From: Methylothermaceae bacterium
GTDB taxonomy: Bacteria > Pseudomonadota > Gammaproteobacteria > Methylococcales > Methylothermaceae
Assembly: GCA_026981855.1 (NCBI GenBank)
Contig: JALSIB010000029.1
Span: forward strand, 62,001 to 126,000
DNA length: 64,000 bases
Reading direction: 5' to 3'
Shown here: positions 9,313 to 18,537 of the stretch, in pieces
Numbering within the stretch: position 1 is the first letter of the stretch
Layout of the letters: each line of letters starts with the position of its first letter
Program-made: the position numbers and the translations under genes
Notes under the pieces: generated by a model
Told to the model about the DNA's origin: nothing
The model's input: only the letters and a program-made list of their open reading frames with translations
Databases searched by the model: none

Positions 9313-11028
9313 ATGAGCATTCCCCCGGTGCTGCCGCGTGTCGGCCGTTACCTGGCCTTTATCCTCCTGTGTCCGCGCTTTCTGCTGCCCGGCCGTTGGC
9401 ACTGGCTGCGCTATTACCCGCCGGTGGTTCCCGATGAGCTGCTGCTGAGCCGCTGGTCGGGCAGCGAATGGCCTGATTACCAGCGCTGGATCGACCGCAA
9501 CGACCGCATGGATCTTCGCCGCTGGCGACGGCTCCATCAGAGGGCCCGCAGCAGGCCGCCCGCCGCCTCGATATCCATCGTCACACCGGTTTTCAATACC
9601 CCACCCGCGATTCTGCAGGAATGTATCCTCTCGGTCAGAATGCAGACTTCTCCCTACTGGGAGTGGATTCTCGTCGATGACGCTTCCGCAAGCCCCGAGA
9701 CCCGCGCGGTGCTGGCCTCGCCTTTCGTCCGCGATCCCCGCATCCGGATATTCTCCACCGGCGGCGGCCGGCCGGCGGGTATCTCGGCTGCCACCAATCT
9801 GGGCATCGCCCGCGCCAGAGGCGAGTTCGTCGTCTTTCTCGATCACGACGACCGCCTGGCCCTGGAGACCGTCCAGGTGTTGGAAGAGACGCTGGCGGCC
9901 GATCCGGATCTGGACATCGTCTATTCCGACCGCGACATGTTGTCGCCCCAAGGCAGGCGCTATATGCATCTGATGAAGCCCGACTGGTCTCCCGAAACGC
10001 TCCTTTCCGGCAACTACGTCTTTCATCTGCTGTGTTATCGCAAGTCTCTGATCGGGCGGGTGGGTGGCCTGCGGGGGGAATACGACGGATCCCAGGACTA
10101 CGACCTGATCCTGCGCTGCATGGAGCATACCGACAGGATCGCCCATGTTCGCCGGGTTTTGTATCACTGGCGTCAGCATCCGGCTTCGGTGTCTCTCGAC
10201 GACGGCGCCAAGTCCTTCGCCTTCGACGCCGGCGTCCGGGCGCTGCGGGACGCCCTGCGGAGAAGGGGGATCGATGGCCGGGTCGAGGAGGAGGGGAACC
10301 TGTGGCGGGGGCATTATCGTGTCAGACTGCCGTTTCCGCCGCCCGCTGCGGCGGACAGGATCCTCCTGCCCCCGGAGTCTGGTGGACAGGGTTATGCCGT
10401 CCAGGTCCGGGCGGCGCGGTGCACCGGACGGCCTTACCTGCTGATTCGTGACGGCGAAGTGACGCCCGCCGATACCGGTGCGGAGCCTGAGTTGTTGAGC
10501 TGGCTGAGGCTCGAAAAGGTGGGGCTGGTGACGGGGAGAACGCTGGACGCCCGGGGGCGGAATGTCTATGCGGGGGCGGTGCTGACACGGCGGGGGACGT
10601 TGCTGCGGCCTTACCACGGCTTTCCCGCCGCAGAGCCGGGATATATGGCGGTGACCTCGATCGTGCGCAATCTCAGCGTCCCCGATCCTTTTTGCCTGGC
10701 GGTCCGGCGGGAATTGTGGGAGCGGCTGGGCGGGCTCGATCCGGCGTTTCAGAGCCCCTGGGCGATGCTGGATTTCGCGCTCAGGGCGCTGGCCTCCGGC
10801 TGGCGGATCGTGTACGTGCCGTCGGCGCGTTTCGAATGCCGGGAAGATCCCTGGGCGGGGCGTTTCCCGGAGCGCGACAGGGCGGTGTTCGCCAGCCGCT
10901 GGCGGGCCTGGCTTCGGCGCGGCGATCCCGCCTACAACCCCAATCTCTCGGAATCCAGCGACCGTTACGAGCTGGCGTTGGAAACGTCAACTCAGGGCGA
11001 CCGTCCAAAGAGCCTGGATGAGGGATGA
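9313..11028 (+). CDS. GT2 glycosyltransferase with degenerate second domain
   Basis: This product has 571 residues. After a hydrophobic, proline-rich N-terminal stretch comes one standard GT2 domain at about residues 90-330: ISIVTPVFNTP, VDDAS, LDHDDR and a late DYDLILR. A second region at about 350-545 keeps the end of a GT2 fold (LAVRRELWERLGGLDPAF, then YVPSARFECRED) but has no recognisable DxD-like or nucleotide-binding start, so it looks catalytically dead. The domain plan mirrors the last two domains of the preceding 1168-residue protein. The 79-base gap before it holds only a weak CCCCG/CGGGG stem. Its 3' end overlaps the convergent gene by 42 bases. Confidence 0.82.
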   Translation: MSIPPVLPRVGRYLAFILLCPRFLLPGRWHWLRYYPPVVPDELLLSRWSGSEWPDYQRWIDRNDRMDLRRWRRLHQRARSRPPAASISIVTPVFNTPPAILQECILSVRMQTSPYWEWILVDDASASPETRAVLASPFVRDPRIRIFSTGGGRPAGISAATNLGIARARGEFVVFLDHDDRLALETVQVLEETLAADPDLDIVYSDRDMLSPQGRRYMHLMKPDWSPETLLSGNYVFHLLCYRKSLIGRVGGLRGEYDGSQDYDLILRCMEHTDRIAHVRRVLYHWRQHPASVSLDDGAKSFAFDAGVRALRDALRRRGIDGRVEEEGNLWRGHYRVRLPFPPPAAADRILLPPESGGQGYAVQVRAARCTGRPYLLIRDGEVTPADTGAEPELLSWLRLEKVGLVTGRTLDARGRNVYAGAVLTRRGTLLRPYHGFPAAEPGYMAVTSIVRNLSVPDPFCLAVRRELWERLGGLDPAFQSPWAMLDFALRALASGWRIVYVPSARFECREDPWAGRFPERDRAVFASRWRAWLRRGDPAYNPNLSESSDRYELALETSTQGDRPKSLDEG

Positions 11029-12366
11029 TAGGCGCGGCCTTTCGCGCAGGCTGAGGGATTCGTTGTTGAGGAACAGCACCTGCCGTCCCAGCCGCGACAG
11101 GGCGGGAACGGGCCGGTAGTCCGATTGCAGAACCAGGTCGTAGGGCGGCTGCCTCCGCAGCCAAGCGCGCCATCGCCGCAGCCGGTTTGGCGGGCGTTTT
11201 TTCGAGGCGCCGGGCACCTCGTTCATCCAGGCGGCCTCGGTACCGTCGGGCGATAGCAGCAGATCGACCGTCAATCCCGGCCGGCTCAGGAGGGCGGGCA
11301 GGTCCAGGCCTTCGGTCGGCACCGTCCAGGGGATCAGGATTTTTCGGATTTCGGGCCGCGACAGAAGGGTTTCCAGTTCGCCCAAGGGCCGGTAGACCGG
11401 GTCCAGTTCGATGGCGCTTTTTCCTTTCACCCGCTTGCGGAAATCCTGCAGTGCCCGGCAATGGAGGCGGGAAAGATCCTGTTTGCCCAGCACCGCGTAG
11501 TAGAGGGCCTTGAGCTTGATCCAGCGCCGGGTTCTGGCCACCGACCCCGGCTCGCCGTGCTTTTCCAGCAGGTAGAGGACGTTGCGGTTGTCGTAGTACA
11601 GAATCCAGCTGGGCACCTTGGAGAGGGCGGACAGGTGCCAGATGAGCGAGTCCGCCGAGACGGCGACGCCATGGCCCAGCCGGGCGATACGAAGGCACCA
11701 CTCCACGTCGTCGAAATGGATGAAGAAGTCGTCCCACAACCCGGCCTGGCGGGCCACCTCCGAGCGGATCAACAGCGAGGCGGCGGCCACGTAATCGACT
11801 TTCCGCCATTTCGGGCACCCGGGCAGGTGCCTGCCCAGGTCGATGTCCAACGTGCGCAGCCGTTCGAGCGGGAGGGATTTCCAGGCGGTGATCTCCTCCA
11901 TGTGCCGGTGGAGCTTCAGCACCCCCCGGCGCCTGTCGAAAGACGCCCCCATTTCGTTGATCCGCCACGGGTAGTCGAGCTGCATCATGGTGGAGCCGGC
12001 GACCGCGAGATCCGGGTTGTCGCGCAGCAGCGCCACCAGGGCGGTGAGGGCGTTTCGATGCACCTGGACATCGTTGTCCAGCAACCAGAGAAAGTCGTAA
12101 CGCCCTTCAGGCTGGGCGAAGGCCCATGCCAGGCCGGTGTTGAAACCTCCGGTCCCGCCCAGGTTTTCCCGGTTGCGCAGCAGGGTGATGTCTTTCCGTC
12201 CTGCCAGGGCCTCCACCGTGCCGTCGCTGCTGGCGTTGTCCACCACCAGGATGTCGAGCGACCGCCGGGGATAGTCGAGGGAGGACAGCGAGTCGAGGAG
12301 ATCGAGCAGATAGCGTTTCTTGTTCCAGGTGACGATGATGACCAGGGTCTTGGGGGCGTCGTTCAT
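10987..12366 (-). CDS. GT2 glycosyltransferase, galactofuranosyl/rhamnosyl-like
   Basis: This 459-residue protein uses the ATG at 12366; a TTG at 12387 in the same frame would overlap the gene upstream. It has a GT2 opening VIIVTWNKKRYLLDLLDSL, VDNASSDGT near residue 45, LLDNDVQ near 95 and FIHFDDVEWCLRI near 230. The N-T/V-W-N opening with a conserved DDVEWCLR is typical of GT2 enzymes that add galactofuranose or rhamnose. The C-terminal 150 residues are less conserved and may be a separate module. It is the last gene of a three-gene minus-strand operon with UDP-galactopyranose mutase, which supports a galactofuranose donor. Confidence 0.8.
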   Translation of the reverse strand: MNDAPKTLVIIVTWNKKRYLLDLLDSLSSLDYPRRSLDILVVDNASSDGTVEALAGRKDITLLRNRENLGGTGGFNTGLAWAFAQPEGRYDFLWLLDNDVQVHRNALTALVALLRDNPDLAVAGSTMMQLDYPWRINEMGASFDRRRGVLKLHRHMEEITAWKSLPLERLRTLDIDLGRHLPGCPKWRKVDYVAAASLLIRSEVARQAGLWDDFFIHFDDVEWCLRIARLGHGVAVSADSLIWHLSALSKVPSWILYYDNRNVLYLLEKHGEPGSVARTRRWIKLKALYYAVLGKQDLSRLHCRALQDFRKRVKGKSAIELDPVYRPLGELETLLSRPEIRKILIPWTVPTEGLDLPALLSRPGLTVDLLLSPDGTEAAWMNEVPGASKKRPPNRLRRWRAWLRRQPPYDLVLQSDYRPVPALSRLGRQVLFLNNESLSLRERPRLSSLIQALWTVALS

Positions 12367-12379
12367 GTCGCGGGGTGGT

Positions 12380-13273
12380 TCAGGCAAGTTTGAAGAGTTG
12401 GTGGAAGAGGCTGTTCTGGCGCCAGAAGGGCCTGGACTGGCGGCGGATCTCCGCTGGCAGGATCTGCCGCTCGACCGGCCGGGCGAAGGCGTCCCGGACC
12501 GCCCGCAGGTAGGTTTCCAGCTCGCCGAATTGCAGCGCCCGCGCCAGACCGATCAGAAGCCTGGAAACGAGGAGATAGCCGGCTTCCGGCTGAGGATAAT
12601 GGCGGCGGATCAGCCACAGGGTGTTGCGGGTGGGGAAATACACCCGCCGCCAGCCGGGGCGCTGGCCCGGTGTGCCCCGGTGGACCACCCGGCAGTCGGG
12701 GCGATATTCGATCCGGTAGCCCTGTTGCCGGACCCGGAAGGCGACCTCGATTTCGTTCTGGTAGAGGAAGAAGTCTTCCGGATACCAGCCGGTGCGCTCG
12801 AACAACTCGCGGCGGATGGCGAAACCGCAGCCGATGAAGAAGGGCGAGGGACCGGCCACCGGTTTCTTCGGCAGGTGCCAACTCCATTGCGGCCGGCCGT
12901 CGGGGGTTTCGATATGGCAGGCGACGATGCCCAGACCGGGGTCCGTCTCCAGCGCTTCGATCACCCCGCCCAGGGTGGCGGTGTCGCGGGGGCAGGAGTC
13001 GTCGTCCAGTACCAGCAGGTATCGCCCGCGGGCGATCTTGAAGCCTTCGTTGTAGCCGGCGATGCCGAGGTTGCGATCCAGCAGCACGCTGCGGATGCCC
13101 CTTTGGCTCTCAAGGTATCGGGCGGTGCCGTCGCGGGAACCGTTGTCCACGGCGATGATTTCGCTGTCGTCGCGGTTTCCGCAAAGCGCCAGCAGCCGTT
13201 CCGTGGTCTGCCGCGTTTCGTGGAGGCGGTCGTAGTTGAGGAAGACGATACTCAGCAGGGGGATCCGGCTCAT
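12380..13273 (-). CDS. GT2 glycosyltransferase, rhamnosyl-like
   Basis: The 297-residue product starts at the ATG at 13273, which overlaps the stop of the upstream mutase gene by four bases. GT2 motifs are present: LLSIVFLNYDRLHETRQT at the start, AVDNGSRDGT near residue 50, LVLDDDSCP near 90 and ENEIEVAFRVRQQG-like NEIEVAFR near 190. The gene is co-transcribed with the mutase upstream and the next GT2 gene 13 bases downstream. The sugar specificity cannot be read from sequence; the neighbour suggests galactofuranose. Confidence 0.82.
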   Translation of the reverse strand: MSRIPLLSIVFLNYDRLHETRQTTERLLALCGNRDDSEIIAVDNGSRDGTARYLESQRGIRSVLLDRNLGIAGYNEGFKIARGRYLLVLDDDSCPRDTATLGGVIEALETDPGLGIVACHIETPDGRPQWSWHLPKKPVAGPSPFFIGCGFAIRRELFERTGWYPEDFFLYQNEIEVAFRVRQQGYRIEYRPDCRVVHRGTPGQRPGWRRVYFPTRNTLWLIRRHYPQPEAGYLLVSRLLIGLARALQFGELETYLRAVRDAFARPVERQILPAEIRRQSRPFWRQNSLFHQLFKLA

Positions 13274-14436
13274 GCCCCGTTTCCGAACCGGTCCTGAAAG
13301 ACCTCGAGGGCGCGGGCGACGATGTCGTCCATATCGAAATAACGGTATTCGGCCAGCCTCCCCACCAGGGTGAGGTTGGGGAAGCGGCGGGCGAATTCGG
13401 CGTAGCGCCGGTAGCGTTCCAGGTTTTCCTCCTGAAAGACGGGGTAATAGGGGATGTTGCGGCGGGCGTCGAGGCGGTCGTAGTCCTGGGGATACTCCCG
13501 GACGATGGTGGTGCCTGGAACCCGCTGACCGGTGATGTGCTTGAATTCGGTGATCCGGGTGAAGTCGTAGTCCTGCGGATAATTGACGGTGGTGACCTCC
13601 TGGAAGCGGTCGCCGGCGAGGTGTTCGAACTGGAATTTCAGCGACCGGTAGGGCAGTTCGCCGAAGCGGTGGTCGAACAGCTCGTCGATCATGCCGGTAT
13701 GGATCAGCTGGCCCTCGAAAGGGTGGCCGAAGCATCGGATGCGGTGGCTGTCGGCATCGAGGCGGACGATCTCCCGGTAGTCGGTATTGAGCATCAGCTT
13801 GATGTCGGGGTGATCGATCAGGTTCTCGAACAGCCGCGTGTAACCGTGCCGGGGGATGACCTGGTACTTGTCCTGGAAGTAACGGTCGTCGCGGGAGACG
13901 AAGACCGGCACCCGGGCGGTGACTTCCGGCGAGATCTCCTCCGGGGAGCAGGCCCATTGCTTGACGGTGTAGTTGAGGAAGATCTTGTTATAGATGAAAT
14001 CGGCCAGGTATTTGAGTTCCTCGTCCGCCTGTTTCCGAAGTTCCAGGATGGGGACCTTGACGTCGAAGCCGTAGTGCCCGATCAGCTTGTTTTCCAGCGA
14101 TCGCGCCATTGAGGCGGGAAACACCCGGTGCAGGGAATCGAGATTGAAAGGCAACGGAATCTTCCGCCCGTCCACCACGGCGAGCACCCGGTGCTGATAT
14201 TCGATCCAGTCGGTGAAGCGGCTGAGGTAATGGAAGACTTCGGCGTTGGAAGTGTGGAACAGGTGGGGACCGTATTTATGCACCAGTATCCCCTGGTCGT
14301 CGTAATGGTCGTAGCAGTTCCCGCCGATATGGCTCCGTTTTTCGATCAGTAGAATGTTTCCCTTGCGCCGGGAGGCCAGGCGTTCCGCCAGAACGCAGCC
14401 GGCGAATCCTGCGCCGACGATCACATAATCGAACAT
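13270..14436 (-). CDS. glf: UDP-galactopyranose mutase
   Basis: This flavoenzyme interconverts UDP-galactopyranose and UDP-galactofuranose, supplying galactofuranose for glycan assembly. It has 388 residues, close to the E. coli enzyme. The FAD-binding Rossmann motif is VIVGAGFAGCVLAERLA at residues 5-21, followed by IEKRSHIGGNCYD. The family-typical KYGPHLFHTSN and YTVKQW segments are both present. It is the first gene of a minus-strand operon with two glycosyltransferases and has a 350-base divergent intergenic region upstream. The presence of glf is the best evidence in the cluster for the chemistry of the polysaccharide. Confidence 0.96.
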   Translation of the reverse strand: MFDYVIVGAGFAGCVLAERLASRRKGNILLIEKRSHIGGNCYDHYDDQGILVHKYGPHLFHTSNAEVFHYLSRFTDWIEYQHRVLAVVDGRKIPLPFNLDSLHRVFPASMARSLENKLIGHYGFDVKVPILELRKQADEELKYLADFIYNKIFLNYTVKQWACSPEEISPEVTARVPVFVSRDDRYFQDKYQVIPRHGYTRLFENLIDHPDIKLMLNTDYREIVRLDADSHRIRCFGHPFEGQLIHTGMIDELFDHRFGELPYRSLKFQFEHLAGDRFQEVTTVNYPQDYDFTRITEFKHITGQRVPGTTIVREYPQDYDRLDARRNIPYYPVFQEENLERYRRYAEFARRFPNLTLVGRLAEYRYFDMDDIVARALEVFQDRFGNGA

Positions 14437-14580
14437 GGTGTTTTATGCTGTGGCAATGGTTTGTGGATTGGAATGTCGCAGGCGCGTTCCCGGCCGGAAA
14501 AGTATCGTAAGAGGGCCTGAGTCCGGCGGGCGCGGCAGAGGCCGTTGCGGTCGGTACATTGTCGAAGTTTCATCGCCGTT

Positions 14581-14597
14581 TGGCAAGGGACTTGCCA
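14581..14597. repeat. Perfect 7-bp stem, 3-base loop
   Basis: TGGCAAG and CTTGCCA flank GGA. There is no T-tract after it, so it is not an obvious terminator; it could be an operator or an RNA hairpin. Confidence 0.6.
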
Positions 14598-14615
14598 CCT
14601 GTCACTTCTGTCGAA

Positions 14616-14709
14616 GGAGTCCTGGAAGGGTCCGTCAACGGCCGGGGAGGGCCGCGCCGGGCCTGAATTTACGGACGAATTTCGGTCCGGCGGACCCTTC
14701 CCGGACTCC
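14616..14709. repeat. 19-bp inverted repeat with one mismatch, 56-base spacer
   Basis: The left arm is 14616-14634 and the right arm 14691-14709; 18 of 19 positions pair, including an unbroken 11-bp core (14624-14634 with 14691-14701). A small inner stem (CGGAC/GTCCG) lies near 14672-14689. It is far longer than chance would give in a gap of this size. Confidence 0.75.
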
Positions 14710-14786
14710 GAAGAAGCAAACCGATAGATGGTGAGGGAAAGGGATCTGCGGATTTCCCGCCGCAACTTTTGTATGATTGAAGGCGT

Positions 14787-15614
14787 ATGACCGTTTCCCG
14801 TCTGGTTGTCTCCATCGTCGTCCACCGTTCTCCGCTCAAGGAGCTGGAGCGTGCCTTGTCTTGCCTGCGCGTCGCCGGCGAAAAGCTGGTGCGGGCCGGA
14901 AAGGCGGCCGCCTTGAGCGTGGTGGTGGTGGACAACGATTCGGGGCCGGGGTATCGGCAGGCGCTGAGGGATCTGCTGGCGCGCCTCGAGCGGCGGGGAG
15001 TGCGCTGCCGTCTGGTGTGCAGTCCTGTCAATGAGGGGTATGGCCGCGGGCACAACCTGGTGGCGGCAGGGGAAGAGGATTTTCGGTTGATCCTGAATCC
15101 GGACGTGTTTCTGGAGCCTGACAGCCTGGTTCGGGGCATGGCGTTTCTGCAACGTCATCCCCGGGTGGGGCTGCTGGTTCCTCGGGTGGTTGGTGTCCAG
15201 GGCGGGCCGGAGTATCTCTGCAAGCGTTATCCCACTGTTGTAGTGTTGCTGCTGCGGGGGTTCGCGCCGGGTTGGGTCAGGGATTTGTTTCCAGGTTATC
15301 TGGAGAGATACGAGATGCGCGACCTGGATTGGGAGCGGCCGCGGTTCGATCTCGAGCTGGTCAGCGGTTGCTGTATGTTGATGCGCGGCCGGGTGTGGCG
15401 GGAAACGGGGGGATTCAGCCCCGATTACTTTCTCTATTTCGAGGATTTCGATCTGTCCCTGCGGGCGGCGCGGAAAACGCTGCTGGCCTACGCTCCCGAC
15501 TTCCGTATCACCCATCTGGGTGGTGGAGCGGGACGCAAGGGGTGGCGTCACCGTTTTTGGTTCATCCGTTCCGCCTGGCGGTTTTTCAACAGGCACGGCT
15601 GGAAATGGTATTAG
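14787..15614 (+). CDS. GT2 glycosyltransferase, WcaA/rhamnosyl-like
   Basis: This 275-residue product begins with a GT2 fold: VVSIVVHRSPLKELERAL, then VVVDNDSGPG near residue 48, ILNPDVFLEP near 96 and YFLYFEDFDLSLRA near 220. The LNPDV and FEDFDL motifs are typical of rhamnosyl/fucosyl GT2 enzymes of O-antigen and exopolysaccharide clusters. Start is the ATG at 14787 with GAAGG four bases upstream. Its stop overlaps the start of the initiating transferase gene, so the two are probably translated together. The sugar it transfers is not determined. Confidence 0.82.
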   Translation: MTVSRLVVSIVVHRSPLKELERALSCLRVAGEKLVRAGKAAALSVVVVDNDSGPGYRQALRDLLARLERRGVRCRLVCSPVNEGYGRGHNLVAAGEEDFRLILNPDVFLEPDSLVRGMAFLQRHPRVGLLVPRVVGVQGGPEYLCKRYPTVVVLLLRGFAPGWVRDLFPGYLERYEMRDLDWERPRFDLELVSGCCMLMRGRVWRETGGFSPDYFLYFEDFDLSLRAARKTLLAYAPDFRITHLGGGAGRKGWRHRFWFIRSAWRFFNRHGWKWY

Positions 15615-16603
15615 CCGTCGTCACTGGCCTGGGGGCGTTGGTGGCGTCCTGGTTGGCGGCGGGGTGGGTCTTGCGCCTGTCGGCGAACGGGAGGCTGATG
15701 GATATTCCCAATGCCCGCAGCGCCCATCAAACCCCGACGCCCCGGGGGGGCGGGATCGGGGTCGTCCTGGGATTCGGGTTGGCTTCGCTGGTTCTGTGGC
15801 GTTTCGGCTGGATCGCCACCGGTCCCTTGGCCGCCGTCGTGGGAGGAGGGATGGCGGTGGCGGGAATCGGCCTAGTGGACGATTTCGGCCATGTCGCCAT
15901 CCGTTGGCGGCTTCTGGTCCAGGTGGGGGCGGTTTGTCTCGGTCTGGCCTTGCTGCTTCCTCCGGCCGCCGCCGCGTTCCCGGCCGGCTGGTTGCTGGCG
16001 GCGGTCGGTTGGGTGTGGCTGATCAATCTCTACAACTTCATGGACGGCATCGATGGCCTGGCGGCGGTCGAGGCGGTGACGGTGATGGTGGCGGCCGCCG
16101 TGATCCTGATTTCCACCCAGGCGTTCGGTCTGGCCGTGTGGGCGGGTACCCTGGCCGCGGCCTGTGCCGGTTTCCTGTTTTGGAACTGGCCGCCGGCGCG
16201 AATTTTCATGGGGGATGTGGGCAGTGGTTATCTGGGCTACGTGCTGGGCGTGCTGGCGTTGGCCGGCGGCGAAAGTGGCGCGATCAGTCCATGGAGCTGG
16301 GCGATCTTGCCGGCGGTATTCGTCAGCGATGCTACCCTCACCCTGTTGCGGCGGATGTGGCGGAGGGAACGCTGGTGGCGGCCCCACAGCGCCCATGCCT
16401 ATCAACACCTCGCCAGGCGGTATGGGCACCGGGTGGTGACCTTGGCGGTGGCGGCGGTCAATCTGTTCTGGTTGTTGCCCTGGGCGTGGCTGGCGGCAAG
16501 CGATTCCGCCCGGGGCGGGCTGTGGCTGGCGCTGGCCTATGGGCCTTTGGTGGTCGTTGCGTTTCGGGCCGGGGCGGGATTGCCGCCGGCGGGGAGGAAA
16601 TGA
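15605..16603 (+). CDS. Undecaprenyl-phosphate sugar-1-phosphate transferase (WecA/MraY family)
   Basis: This polytopic membrane enzyme loads the first sugar phosphate onto undecaprenyl phosphate to start a lipid-linked glycan. It has 332 residues from the ATG at 15605, inside the end of the preceding gene, and about ten hydrophobic segments. Diagnostic motifs: NARSAHQTPTPRGGG near residue 40, LVDDFG near 90, LYNFMDGIDG near 140, FMGDVGSGYLGY near 200 and the HSAHAYQHL histidine block near 260. These match the soluble-sugar WecA/WbpL subgroup rather than MraY. Donor is probably UDP-GlcNAc or UDP-FucNAc, unproven. It fits as the initiating enzyme for the cluster. Confidence 0.88.
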   Translation: MVLAVVTGLGALVASWLAAGWVLRLSANGRLMDIPNARSAHQTPTPRGGGIGVVLGFGLASLVLWRFGWIATGPLAAVVGGGMAVAGIGLVDDFGHVAIRWRLLVQVGAVCLGLALLLPPAAAAFPAGWLLAAVGWVWLINLYNFMDGIDGLAAVEAVTVMVAAAVILISTQAFGLAVWAGTLAAACAGFLFWNWPPARIFMGDVGSGYLGYVLGVLALAGGESGAISPWSWAILPAVFVSDATLTLLRRMWRRERWWRPHSAHAYQHLARRYGHRVVTLAVAAVNLFWLLPWAWLAASDSARGGLWLALAYGPLVVVAFRAGAGLPPAGRK

Positions 16604-16632
16604 GCGTGATTTCGTTCCGGTGCGGGTATAAT
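16604..16632 (+). promoter_or_regulatory. Possible sigma-70 promoter for hslVU
   Basis: A perfect TATAAT lies at 16627-16632, 31 bases before the hslV ATG. The -35 region at the right distance (GCGTGA or GTGATT) is poor. No CTTGAAA/CCCCAT heat-shock pair is seen. Confidence 0.4.
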
Positions 16633-16663
16633 GGACCGGATCTGGACACAGGAAACAGTCATC

Positions 16664-17212
16664 ATGGAAACCTTCAAAGGAACGACCATTCTGTCCGTCC
16701 GCCGCGCCGGCAAGGTGGTCATCGGGGGAGACGGGCAGGTCTCTCTGGGCAATACGGTGATGAAAGGCAATGCCCGCAAGATCCGCCGCCTGTATCATGA
16801 CCGGGTGCTGGCCGGTTTCGCCGGCGCGACGGCCGACGCCTTCACCCTGTTCGAGCATTTCGAGGGCAAACTGGAGAAACATCGCGGTCATCTGATCCGC
16901 GCCGCGGTGGAAATGGCCAAGGACTGGCGCACCGACCGGGCCCTGCGGCGGTTGGAGGCGCTGCTGGCGATCGCTGATGCCAAGGCGTCGCTGATCCTCT
17001 CCGGAACCGGGGACGTGATCGAACCGGAAAACGATCTCATCGCCATCGGTTCCGGCGGTTTCTATGCCCTCTCCGCCGCCCGCGCGCTGTTGGAGAATAC
17101 GGAACTGGGCGCCCGGGCGATCGTCGAAAAGTCCCTGCACATCGCCGGCGATATTTGCATCTACACCAACCACAACCTGACCCTGGAAGAGCTGGAGTCG
17201 GAAAAACCATGA
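16664..17212 (+). CDS. hslV: HslV peptidase subunit of the HslVU protease
   Basis: HslV is the threonine peptidase that forms a double hexameric ring and degrades proteins unfolded by HslU. The product has 182 residues from the ATG at 16664; an upstream in-frame ATG at 16631 adds 11 residues that do not fit the family. The sequence opens [14 protein letters not shown], where the catalytic threonine follows a short propeptide. The family segments [18 protein letters not shown] and [14 protein letters not shown] are present. Its TGA overlaps the hslU ATG by four bases. Confidence 0.97.
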   Translation: METFKGTTILSVRRAGKVVIGGDGQVSLGNTVMKGNARKIRRLYHDRVLAGFAGATADAFTLFEHFEGKLEKHRGHLIRAAVEMAKDWRTDRALRRLEALLAIADAKASLILSGTGDVIEPENDLIAIGSGGFYALSAARALLENTELGARAIVEKSLHIAGDICIYTNHNLTLEELESEKP

Positions 17213-18537
17213 CCATGACCCCCCGCGAAATCGTCCACGAGCTGGACAAGCACATCATCGGCCAGGCCGACGCCAAGCGCGCGGTGGCCATCGCCCTGCG
17301 CAACCGCTGGCGCCGCAGCCAGGTGGACCCGGCGTTGCGCGAGGAGATCACGCCCAAGAACATCCTGATGATCGGTCCCACCGGTGTGGGCAAGACCGAG
17401 ATCGCCCGCCGCCTGGCCAGGCTGGCGGGTGCCCCGTTCATCAAGGTGGAGGCGACCAAGTTCACCGAGGTCGGCTATGTGGGGCGCGATGTGGAATCCA
17501 TCGTCCGCGATCTGGTGGAGGTGGCGGTGAAGATGACCCGCGAGAGAGAGATGGAAAAGGTCCGCACCCGCGCCGAGGAGGCCGCCGAGGAGCGGGTGCT
17601 CGACGTGCTGGTGCCGCCGCCCTCGAGCTGGTCCGAGCAGCAGGCGGCGGAGAAGGATTCACCGGCGCGCCAGCGGTTCCGGGACAAGCTCCGGGCCGGC
17701 CAGCTCGACGACATGGAAATAGAGATCGAGCTCCAGGCGCCCGCCCTGGGGGTGGAGATCATGGCTCCGCCCGGGATGGAGGAGATGACCAGCCAGCTTC
17801 AGGGGTTGTTCCAGAACATGGCCGCGGGCAAGACCAGACGCCGCAAGATGAAGATCAAAGACGCCCTGGAAGCCCTGCGGGACGAGGAGGCCGCCAAGCT
17901 GGTCAACGAGGAGGAGATCAAGCTGCGGGCGGTGGAGTCGGTGGAGCAAAGCGGCATCGTGTTTCTGGACGAGATCGACAAGATCTGCCGCCGTTCCGAA
18001 ATGGGCGGCAATGCCGACGTGTCGCGGGAAGGGGTGCAGCGGGATCTGTTGCCGCTGGTGGAGGGCAGCACCGTGAGCACCAAATACGGAATGGTGAAGA
18101 CCGACCACGTGCTCTTCATCGCCTCCGGCGCCTTTCATCTTGCCAAACCGGCGGATCTCATCCCCGAGCTCCAGGGGCGTTTCCCCATCCGGGTGGAGCT
18201 CGACGCCTTGTCGGTGGAGGATTTCATCCGCATTCTCACCGAACCGGACGCTTCCCTCACCGAACAGTACAAGGCCCTGATGGCCACGGAAGGGGTGAGA
18301 CTGGATTTCACCGCCGACGGCCTGGCCCGTATCGCCGAAATCGCCTGGCAGGTCAACGAGACGGTGGAGAACATCGGCGCCAGGCGGCTGCATACGGTAT
18401 TGGAGAAACTGCTGGAATCGGTTTCCTTCGAGGCTCCCGACCTGGGCGGGCAGACCCTGGAAATCGACGCCGCCTACGTGGACGCTCACCTGGGAGAACT
18501 GGCCCGGGACGAGGATCTGAGCCGCTATATATTGTGA
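17209..18537 (+). CDS. hslU: HslU unfoldase subunit of the HslVU protease
   Basis: This AAA+ ATPase unfolds substrates and feeds them to HslV. It has 442 residues, practically the length of the E. coli protein. It begins [19 protein letters not shown]; Walker A is [15 protein letters not shown] near residue 60, the pore loop region [13 protein letters not shown] follows near 85, Walker B is [10 protein letters not shown] near 250, and the C-terminus EDLSRYIL carries the conserved tail that docks into HslV. The intermediate I-domain occupies about residues 110-240. Start overlaps hslV. Confidence 0.98.
   Translation: MTMTPREIVHELDKHIIGQADAKRAVAIALRNRWRRSQVDPALREEITPKNILMIGPTGVGKTEIARRLARLAGAPFIKVEATKFTEVGYVGRDVESIVRDLVEVAVKMTREREMEKVRTRAEEAAEERVLDVLVPPPSSWSEQQAAEKDSPARQRFRDKLRAGQLDDMEIEIELQAPALGVEIMAPPGMEEMTSQLQGLFQNMAAGKTRRRKMKIKDALEALRDEEAAKLVNEEEIKLRAVESVEQSGIVFLDEIDKICRRSEMGGNADVSREGVQRDLLPLVEGSTVSTKYGMVKTDHVLFIASGAFHLAKPADLIPELQGRFPIRVELDALSVEDFIRILTEPDASLTEQYKALMATEGVRLDFTADGLARIAEIAWQVNETVENIGARRLHTVLEKLLESVSFEAPDLGGQTLEIDAAYVDAHLGELARDEDLSRYIL

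Larger units (their letters stand above)
14437..14786. other. Divergent intergenic region with hairpins, no gene seen
   Basis: This 350-base gap separates glf (minus) from the next GT2 gene (plus). No reading frame in it resembles a protein. It holds a perfect 7-bp stem at 14581-14597 and a long inverted repeat at 14616-14709. A TATGAT hexamer at 14772-14777 lies too close to the downstream ATG, and lacks a good -35, to be called a promoter. Confidence 0.6.

Noticed and set aside
16604-16663. Sigma-32 heat-shock promoter for hslVU
   Set aside because: No CTTGAAA/CCCCAT pair at suitable spacing; only a sigma-70-like TATAAT is visible.
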